From NCBI RefSeq assembly GCF_023195755.1, contig NZ_CP096203.1, positions 310,001 to 374,000 of the forward strand: a stretch of DNA of 64,000 nt, read 5' to 3'. This stretch comes from Chryseobacterium nepalense. Its GTDB lineage: Bacteria; Bacteroidota; Bacteroidia; Flavobacteriales; Weeksellaceae. Within the stretch, counting starts at the first letter, position 1. Every line of letters starts with the position of its first letter. The notes below the pieces were generated by a model. It ran no database searches and was not told where the DNA came from. It saw only the letters and a list, made by a program, of their open reading frames with translations. A program made the translations under genes and the position numbers. This document shows, one piece after another, positions 57,976 through 64,000 of this stretch.

Positions 57976-59958
57976 ATGAAAACAAAATCCAAAATATTCG
58001 CCACCGCATTTTCTTTAAGCGTCGCCCTCTTTTCAGCGCAAAATGGAAATGTAAAAAAGCATTTCCTTGATTTAGACGGGGCTTCCACTAATATCAAAAT
58101 CCAGCCAACGATGTACGGAATCTTCTTTGAAGACATCAACTTTGCGGCAGATGGTGGCTTGTATGCGGAATTAATCAAAAATCGCAGTTTTGAATTCGAC
58201 GAACCGTTGACAGGCTGGAAACAGCCCAACACAAAGACATTGTCTCCTAATTTAGATTCCGGCTTTCTGACGATAATCACCGATAAATCTAAAACCAATA
58301 AAAACTACGCAAGAATCACGGTTTGGAATGATAAAAATTATTCGCTTGAGAACGAGGGGTTCAGGGGAATTGGTTTGCATCAGGGTGAGAAATACGATTT
58401 AAGCTTTAATCTCGAAAACTTTTCAGGAAATATTTCTGCCATTAATACAAGTCTGATTGATGAAAACGAAACGGTGATTTCTTCAGTTTCTACCATCATA
58501 AAAGGTGGAGGCTGGCAAAAATATAATGCTGTTTTCACACCTTCCAAAACTGTTGAAAAAGCAAAGCTTCATATCACTTTTACCGGGAAAGGCATCGTGA
58601 ATATGGATATGATTTCACTGTTTCCGGAAGACACCTGGAAGGGTAGAAAAGGCGGGATGAGAAAAGATTTAGTTCAGAAATTATATGATTTGCAGCCGGG
58701 ATTTTTACGTTTTCCGGGTGGATGTATTGTGGAAGGCAGGACGTTGGCGGAACGCTATCAGTGGAAAAAAACGATTGGCAAAGTAGAAGACCGCGAAAAT
58801 CTCATCAACAAATGGAACAATGGATTTGCGCACCGCCTAACGCCGGACTACTGGCAGTCTTTCGGGCTTGGATTTTTTGAATATTTCCAATTGGCGGAGG
58901 ATTTAGGCGCAGAACCGCTTCCTATTTTAAGTTGCGGAATGGCGTGCCAATTCAATACGGCCGAACTCGTAAAAATGGAAGATTTAGATCCATATGTTCA
59001 GGATGCTTTGGATTTGATTGAATTTGCAAACGGTGATTCCAATACGAAATGGGGGAAAATTCGTGCTGAAATGGGACATCCGAAACCTTTTAACATGAAA
59101 TTCATTGGCGTTGGAAATGAGCAGTGGGGGGCAGATTATATCGAACGTTATAAAGTTTTTGAAAAAGCCATTCACACAAAATATCCAGATATTAAAATCA
59201 TTTCCGGAAGCGGACCGTCACCTGACGGAGAATTTTTCGATTATGGCTGGAAAGAGCTTAAAAAACTCAATGCTCAGATCGTTGACGAACATTACTATAA
59301 TTCCCCGGAATGGTTTATGGAAAATGCCGGAAGATATGATAAATACGACCGTTCAGGACCCAAAGTTTTCGCCGGTGAATATGCAGCTCAATCCGTTGGT
59401 GTTGTAAAACCTGATAACAAAAACAATTGGTTAACCGCACTTTCGGAAGCCGCTTTTATGACCGGACTGGAGCGCAACGCAGATGTTGTGACAATGACTT
59501 CCTACGCACCGCTTTTTGCCCACGCAGAAGGATGGCAGTGGACGCCGGATTTAATCTGGTTTAATAATTTAAAATCTTACGCAACTCCGAATTATTACGT
59601 TCAGAAATTATTTTCAAATAATAAAGGAACTGATTTAATTAAAATATCCGAAAACGGAAAGTCATTGAAAGGGGAGAATAATCTCTATGCATCGGCAGTT
59701 CGTGATCTTAAAAAAGGAGAAACAATCATTAAAATAGTCAATTCAAATCCAAAGGAAACTTCGCTTGAAATTAACCCAAAAAACATTAAAATAGGCAGTC
59801 AACTCACCAAAATTGTACTGACTTCTACAGGACTTTCCGATGAAAATAATTTCCAGTCAGAAACCATTACACCAAAAGAAGAAACGGAGACCATTAAAAA
59901 AGGAAAAATTTCTGTTGAAATTCCGGCAAATTCTTTGGTAATTTTGAAAATGAAATAG
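57976..59958 (+). CDS. GH51 alpha-L-arabinofuranosidase
   Basis: The 660-aa protein uses the ATG at 57976, which gives a clean signal peptide (MKTKSKIFATAFSLSVALFS, then AQ). An in-frame ATG at 57919 would add 19 residues encoded largely by the repeat, which is unlikely. An N-terminal MYGIFFEDINFAADGGLYAE segment precedes a CBM4-like insert (about 75-215). The barrel has the acid/base Glu382 in GVGNEQWG and nucleophile Glu468 in FAGEYAA. It removes arabinofuranose from arabinoxylan or arabinan oligosaccharides and so supplies the araBDA pathway downstream. Confidence 0.92.
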   Translation: MKTKSKIFATAFSLSVALFSAQNGNVKKHFLDLDGASTNIKIQPTMYGIFFEDINFAADGGLYAELIKNRSFEFDEPLTGWKQPNTKTLSPNLDSGFLTIITDKSKTNKNYARITVWNDKNYSLENEGFRGIGLHQGEKYDLSFNLENFSGNISAINTSLIDENETVISSVSTIIKGGGWQKYNAVFTPSKTVEKAKLHITFTGKGIVNMDMISLFPEDTWKGRKGGMRKDLVQKLYDLQPGFLRFPGGCIVEGRTLAERYQWKKTIGKVEDRENLINKWNNGFAHRLTPDYWQSFGLGFFEYFQLAEDLGAEPLPILSCGMACQFNTAELVKMEDLDPYVQDALDLIEFANGDSNTKWGKIRAEMGHPKPFNMKFIGVGNEQWGADYIERYKVFEKAIHTKYPDIKIISGSGPSPDGEFFDYGWKELKKLNAQIVDEHYYNSPEWFMENAGRYDKYDRSGPKVFAGEYAAQSVGVVKPDNKNNWLTALSEAAFMTGLERNADVVTMTSYAPLFAHAEGWQWTPDLIWFNNLKSYATPNYYVQKLFSNNKGTDLIKISENGKSLKGENNLYASAVRDLKKGETIIKIVNSNPKETSLEINPKNIKIGSQLTKIVLTSTGLSDENNFQSETITPKEETETIKKGKISVEIPANSLVILKMK

Positions 59959-59990
59959 CTGAAAAATACCGTGAATAAAGGAAAATTTAA

Positions 59991-60037
59991 AATTAAGTGT
60001 AAATACTACATTTATTTAAAATAGAATCTTATATTTG
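59991..60037 (+). promoter_or_regulatory. Promoter before araB with AAGTGT-N7-ACATTT operator
   Basis: TATATTTG (60030-60037) is an exact -7 box. AAGTGT-AAATACT-ACATTT (59995-60013) lies at the same 35-base offset as in the promoter before GH3; the two blocks differ at only two of 47 bases, both in the operator spacer. The leader to araB is about 130 bases. Confidence 0.65.
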
Positions 60038-60177
60038 TTTTATCTCTTAAACAGAAAACTGAAGAATTCTTTAAGGTAAATTAAAACTTAATGAAAAATC
60101 TTTGCATAATGTAATCCATTGCATCTGTTATTTTAAAAAGAGCTAAAACAAATAATCAAATAAATCACTTTCGTTTA

Positions 60178-61875
60178 ATGAAAAAATACGTTATCGGCTT
60201 AGACTACGGAACAGACTCTGTTCGGGCCGTTTTGATTGATACGGAAAATGGGGCAGAATTAGCGACTTCCGTAAGCTATTACAAAAGATGGAAAGAAGGA
60301 AAATTCTGTAAGCCGGAAAAAAATCAATTTCGTCAGCATCCGCTCGACCATATCGAAGGATTGGAAAAAACCATTTCAACTGTCGTAAAAGAAAGTGGCG
60401 TTGCGCCTGAAAATATCGTCAGCATTTGTATTGATACGACAGGTTCGTCACCGCTTCCTGTGAATAAAGAAGGAATTGCATTATCCCTTTTACCTGAGTT
60501 TTCAGAAAATCCCAATGCAATGATGGTGCTGTGGAAAGATCATACTTCAATTAATGAAGCTGAAGAAATCAATCATCTGGCTAGAAACTGGGGTGGCGAA
60601 GATTACACAAAATTCGAAGGCGGGATCTATTCTTCTGAATGGTTTTGGGCGAAAATCCTTCACATCAACAGAGAAAATGAAGCGGTGAAAAATGCAGCCT
60701 ACAGCTGGATGGAACATTGCGATTACCTTACGTTTTTGCTTTCCGATAACCAAGATTTAGCAACTTTTAAAAGAAGCCGTTGTGCAGCCGGTCACAAAGC
60801 TATGTGGCACGAATCGTGGGACGGATTGCCTTCCAAAGAATTTCTCGGTCAGCTGGATCCTTCGCTGGCAGAACTTCGTGACAGATTATATGATAAAACC
60901 TACACTTCTAATGAAATTGCAGGAAATCTTAATAAAGATTGGGCAACAAAATTGGGCTTAACAACCAACACGGTAATTGCTGTCGGAACTTTCGACGCGC
61001 ATTCCGGAGCGGTTGGTGCAAAAGTCGAGGAGAATACGCTGATTAGAATTATGGGAACATCAACCTGCGATATTATGGTGGCTCCCAACGAACTTATCGG
61101 CGATAAAACCGTTAAAGGGATTTGCGGACAGGTCGATGGTTCAGTGATTCCCGGATTGATGGGATTGGAAGCGGGACAATCTGCATTTGGCGATGTTCTG
61201 GCTTGGTACAAAGATATTCTCACTTGGCCGACTCACAATATTCTGATGAATTCCAATGTGATTGATGAAAACCAAAAACAATTGCTGAAAGAAGAAATAG
61301 AAAATAATATTATCCGTAATCTCACCTTGGAAGCGGAAAAAATTCCACTTTCAGAAGTTGTTCCGGTGGCCTTGGACTGGATCAACGGACGAAGAACTCC
61401 CGATGCCAATCAGGAACTGAAAATGGCGATCAGCAATCTTTCGTTGGGAACAAAAGCACCTCATATTTTCAAAGCATTGGTAAATGCCATTTGTTTTGGA
61501 GCTAAGAAAATCGTCGATCGGTTTGAGGATGAAGGCGTTAAAATCAATAAAGTAATAGGAATTGGAGGTGTTGCCAGAAAATCACCGTTCATTATGCAGA
61601 CGTTGGCTAATGTCCTGAATATGCCGATTGTAGTGGCAGCTTCAGACCAAGCCCCGGCTTTAGGTGCAGCCATTTATGCAGCCGTTGCGGCAGGAATTTA
61701 TCCGACTGTCCAGGAAGCAAGTCAGAAAATGGGATCCGATTTCGAAGCAGAGTATTTCCCCCAAACAGAAAAGGTAGAAAAATATGCAGAATTTATGAAG
61801 CAATATCAGATCCTGGCAGATTTTACCGAAAATAATATTAAATCAAAGAAAAAGTTGACGGTTGATAGTTTATAG
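60178..61875 (+). CDS. araB: L-ribulokinase
   Basis: The 565-aa FGGY-family kinase has the expected AraB length. It begins YVIGLDYGTDSVRAVLID, the ribulokinase form of the phosphate loop. SICIDTTGSSPLPV (about 81), VLWKDHTSINEAEEI (about 118), MGTSTCDIM (about 291) and the C-terminal GIGGVARKSPFIMQTLANVL (about 461) follow. It phosphorylates L-ribulose to L-ribulose 5-phosphate. It is first in the araB-araD-araA order and has its own operator-bearing promoter. Confidence 0.95.
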   Translation: MKKYVIGLDYGTDSVRAVLIDTENGAELATSVSYYKRWKEGKFCKPEKNQFRQHPLDHIEGLEKTISTVVKESGVAPENIVSICIDTTGSSPLPVNKEGIALSLLPEFSENPNAMMVLWKDHTSINEAEEINHLARNWGGEDYTKFEGGIYSSEWFWAKILHINRENEAVKNAAYSWMEHCDYLTFLLSDNQDLATFKRSRCAAGHKAMWHESWDGLPSKEFLGQLDPSLAELRDRLYDKTYTSNEIAGNLNKDWATKLGLTTNTVIAVGTFDAHSGAVGAKVEENTLIRIMGTSTCDIMVAPNELIGDKTVKGICGQVDGSVIPGLMGLEAGQSAFGDVLAWYKDILTWPTHNILMNSNVIDENQKQLLKEEIENNIIRNLTLEAEKIPLSEVVPVALDWINGRRTPDANQELKMAISNLSLGTKAPHIFKALVNAICFGAKKIVDRFEDEGVKINKVIGIGGVARKSPFIMQTLANVLNMPIVVAASDQAPALGAAIYAAVAAGIYPTVQEASQKMGSDFEAEYFPQTEKVEKYAEFMKQYQILADFTENNIKSKKKLTVDSL

Positions 61876-62015
61876 CAATTTTAAAGCTAATAACCATCAA
61901 CCAAAAAACTAACAACTAAAATAATTATGGGAGCTTAATCCGTCTGTAGTTTATCCTTGTCAAAGGACTCCGCTTTTTTGTTCTGCCCAAGCAGGCGCGA
62001 TTGATTCGTAGGAGA
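61876..62015. other. araB-araD gap with unexplained GC-richer block
   Basis: After an AT-rich start, 61927-62012 is richer in GC than the flanks and contains small hairpins (TCCTT-GTCA-AAGGA and CTGC-CCAA-GCAG). One frame stays open for about 26 codons without a start. It looks like a remnant of a repeat or a structured RNA; I cannot identify it. Confidence 0.35.
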
Positions 62016-62060
62016 GAACCCGAAGGGTTCAATATAAATAGCCGTAGGTGAAACCTATGA
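62016..62060 (+). repeat. Two-hairpin GAA-loop repeat, copy 4
   Basis: GAACCC-GAA-GGGTTC (62016-62030), an 11-base spacer ending AATAG, then CCGTAGGT-GAA-ACCTATGA (62042-62060, one G-U pair and an unpaired end). It lies just upstream of araD, and its second hairpin contains a GTG in frame with araD. Confidence 0.75.
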
Positions 62061-62098
62061 ATTTAAAAGACAGATTTTCCAACAAATATGTAAATAAA

Positions 62099-62797
62099 AT
62101 GAGCATCTATAAAGAATTAAAAAGAGAATGTTATGAAGCCAATATGCAGCTCGATGCATTGAAGCTGGTCGTTTATACGTTCGGAAATGTAAGCGCGGTT
62201 GACCGTGATAAAGGGATTTTTGCCATCAAACCGAGCGGTGTTCCTTACGAATCACTGAAACCGGAAGATATCGTAATTTTGGATTATGATGCCAATGTTG
62301 TTGAAGGAAATCTAAGACCGTCTTCCGATACCAAAACCCACGCTTACTTGTATAAAAACTGGGAAGACATTGGTGGAATATCGCATACACACGCTGTTTA
62401 TTCCGTAGCTTGGGCACAGGCACAATTAGACATCCCGATTTTTGGGACGACCCACGCAGACCATCTGACAACAGATATTCCTTGTGCGCCGCCAATGCGG
62501 GATGATTTAATCGAAGGCAATTATGAATACAATACCGGAATTCAGATTCTCGATTGTTTTAAAGAAAAAAACTTGTCTTATGAAGAAGTCGAAATGGTGC
62601 TCATCGGAAACCACGGACCGTTCACTTGGGGCAAAAATGCGGAAAAAGCAGTCTACAACAGCAAAGTCCTGGAAACCATCGCGGAAATGGCTTATCTCAC
62701 AAGACAAATAAACCCAAATGCGCCTCGCTTGAAAGATTCATTAATCAAAAAACATTACGAACGGAAACACGGCAAAAACGCCTATTACGGCCAGTAG
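62099..62797 (+). CDS. araD: L-ribulose-5-phosphate 4-epimerase
   Basis: Starting at the ATG at 62099 (MSIYKELKRECYEANMQLDA) the protein is 232 aa, the family's usual length. In-frame GTG (62048) and ATG (62057) starts would add residues encoded by the hairpin repeat and are less likely. Typical class II aldolase-family segments are VYTFGNVSAVDRD, IKPSGVPYESLKPEDIVILD, the zinc-site histidines in SHTHAVYSVAWAQ and TTHADHL, and ALIGNHGPF-type VLIGNHGPFTWG. It converts L-ribulose 5-phosphate to D-xylulose 5-phosphate, merging arabinose with xylose catabolism. Confidence 0.93.
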   Translation: MSIYKELKRECYEANMQLDALKLVVYTFGNVSAVDRDKGIFAIKPSGVPYESLKPEDIVILDYDANVVEGNLRPSSDTKTHAYLYKNWEDIGGISHTHAVYSVAWAQAQLDIPIFGTTHADHLTTDIPCAPPMRDDLIEGNYEYNTGIQILDCFKEKNLSYEEVEMVLIGNHGPFTWGKNAEKAVYNSKVLETIAEMAYLTRQINPNAPRLKDSLIKKHYERKHGKNAYYGQ

Positions 62798-62852
62798 TTG
62801 GCGGCTGGCAATTGGCTTTTAGCTTATGGCTATCGTCTTTGTCTTAAAAAAC

Positions 62853-62897
62853 GAACCCGAAGGGTTCAACATTAATAGCCGTAGGTAAAACCTATGG
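62853..62897 (+). repeat. Two-hairpin GAA-loop repeat, copy 5
   Basis: GAACCC-GAA-GGGTTC (62853-62867), an 11-base spacer ending AATAG, then CCGTAGGT-AAA-ACCTATGG (62879-62897). It lies in the araD-araA gap and is nearly identical to copy 3. Confidence 0.75.
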
Positions 62898-62951
62898 AAA
62901 AACGAAAAAATAAAAATTAATTATCAATTATAAATCATCATTTATAAAAAT

Positions 62952-64000
62952 ATGTTAACACCTCTCAATACGAAAGAAATCTGGTTCATCACCGGAAGCC
63001 AGCATTTATATGGTCCTGAAACATTAGCGCAGGTTGCAGAGCATTCAGCGAAAATCGTGGAAGCGTTCAATGCTTCGTCCCAGATTCCTGTAAAAGTTGT
63101 TTTAAAGCCAACTGTAAAAACAACCGAAGAAATTTTCGAAACACTTACTGCTGCTAATTTTGCAAAGGAATGTATCGGAATTGTAACTTGGATGCACACG
63201 TTTTCACCTGCAAAAATGTGGATTCGCGGACTAACCGCTTTAAAAAAACCGATGTTGCATCTTCATACGCAGTTCAACCAGGATATTCCGTGGTCTACGA
63301 TGGATATGGACTTTATGAACCTGAATCAGGCTGCTCACGGCGATAGGGAATTCGGATTTATGGTGAGCCGTCTTCGCAAAAACAGAAAAGTCGTTGTAGG
63401 ACATTGGGCTGAAGAAAGAGTTCAGAAACAAATCGGAGAATGGAGTAGAGTTGCGGCTGGTTGGGACGACTGGCAAGGTGCAAAATTCGCCCGTTTTGGT
63501 GACAACATGAGATTTGTAGCCGTTACGGATGGTGACAAAGTGGAAGCAGAAACTAAATTCGGATTTTCGGTTAATACTTGGGGAATCGGGGATTTGGTAA
63601 GCGTTGTTAATTCGATTGGTGATGGTGAAATCAGAACATTAATTGAAGAATATGAGGCTTCATACAAAATGGCAGAATCTCTTCTTTCCGGAGGTTCAAA
63701 CAGAAAATCTCTGGAAGTTGCCGCAAGAATTGAATTAGGTTTAGAAAAATTTCTGAAAGACGGAAATTTCAAAGGTTTCTCTGATACTTTCGAAGACCTT
63801 CACGGCTTGGAGCAACTCCCTGGAATTGCCGTTCAGAGATTAATGGAAAAAGGATATGGATTTGCCGGTGAAGGCGACTGGAAAACCGCTGCGTTAGTTC
63901 GTGCAATGAAAACAATGGGCCAAGGTCTTGAAGGTGGAAATGCTTTTATGGAAGATTATACCTATCATTTAAATCCATCAAATCCTTCCGTTTTAGGCTC
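62952..64000 (+). CDS. araA: L-arabinose isomerase, N-terminal part (cut by window edge)
   Basis: The ATG at 62952 opens a frame running to the right edge (349 codons; full family length is near 500). It starts [20 protein letters not shown], with [19 protein letters not shown] (about 77-95), [13 protein letters not shown] (about 101), [16 protein letters not shown] (about 120), [14 protein letters not shown] and [19 protein letters not shown] (about 299), all hallmarks of AraA. It isomerises L-arabinose to L-ribulose and completes the araB-araD-araA set. The C-terminal part is outside the window. Confidence 0.96.
   Translation, partial: MLTPLNTKEIWFITGSQHLYGPETLAQVAEHSAKIVEAFNASSQIPVKVVLKPTVKTTEEIFETLTAANFAKECIGIVTWMHTFSPAKMWIRGLTALKKPMLHLHTQFNQDIPWSTMDMDFMNLNQAAHGDREFGFMVSRLRKNRKVVVGHWAEERVQKQIGEWSRVAAGWDDWQGAKFARFGDNMRFVAVTDGDKVEAETKFGFSVNTWGIGDLVSVVNSIGDGEIRTLIEEYEASYKMAESLLSGGSNRKSLEVAARIELGLEKFLKDGNFKGFSDTFEDLHGLEQLPGIAVQRLMEKGYGFAGEGDWKTAALVRAMKTMGQGLEGGNAFMEDYTYHLNPSNPSVLG

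Overview
The window looks like a chromosomal segment of a flavobacterium of the Chryseobacterium/Elizabethkingia type. Supporting signs are the AT-rich spacers, TAnnTTTG promoter boxes, SusC/SusD pairs, one type IX secretion sorting tail, and a Nudix-type sugar regulator. Nearly all genes are on the + strand. This was read by eye, so family names rest on motif recognition and not on a database search.

Region 1 (1-1455) holds the N-terminal half of an AraC-family regulator on the minus strand, cut by the window edge. It is followed by about 1 kb of AT-rich non-coding DNA containing a consensus promoter, a 22-codon leader ORF and a GC-rich three-way-junction hairpin followed by a T-run. This looks like an attenuator-type leader for the next operon.

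Region 2 (1456-17565) is a Wzx/Wzy-type surface polysaccharide operon. It encodes an export lipoprotein (Wza-like), a BY-kinase co-polymerase (Wzc-like), a UDP-HexNAc 4-epimerase and UDP-HexNAc 6-dehydrogenase (a route to GalNAcA), a flippase, an acyltransferase, a pyruvyltransferase, three glycosyltransferases, a beta-helix protein, a polymerase, a PglC-like initiating phosphosugar transferase and a PglE-like aminotransferase. Between the last two lies the decayed remnant of a PglD-like N-acetyltransferase. A strong terminator ends the operon.

Region 3 (17587-18617) holds an unrecognised 142-aa minus-strand protein and a 600-bp AT-rich control region with palindromes and a promoter.

Region 4 (18618-64000) is a large glucuronoarabinoxylan (or similar complex hemicellulose) utilization locus. 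It starts with a Nudix-like regulator, xylulokinase, xylose isomerase and a SusC/SusD pair. Mannonate dehydratase and an SDR mannonate oxidoreductase come next. Then follow GH95, GH43, GH43, a CE1-like esterase, GH31, GH43-CBM6, NPCBM-GH27, GH43-CBM6, GH43-CBM6, GH97, GH115 and GH30 with a T9SS tail. After an intruding Crp/Fnr regulator plus aldo/keto reductase unit come GH3, GH51 and the arabinose genes araB, araD and araA (araA cut by the right edge). Xylose catabolism thus sits at one end and arabinose catabolism at the other, with side-chain removal in between.

Regulation: an inverted repeat AAGTGT-N7-ACAYTT, seen near the regulator and in two almost identical promoters before GH3 and araB, is a candidate operator for the Nudix-like regulator. 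Two TTTG(T/C)CA-AA-TG(G/A)CAAA palindromes flank the Crp/Fnr gene. A 45-nt two-hairpin repeat with GAA or AAA triloops occurs five times in intergenic gaps of the utilization locus, always in the same orientation as the genes.
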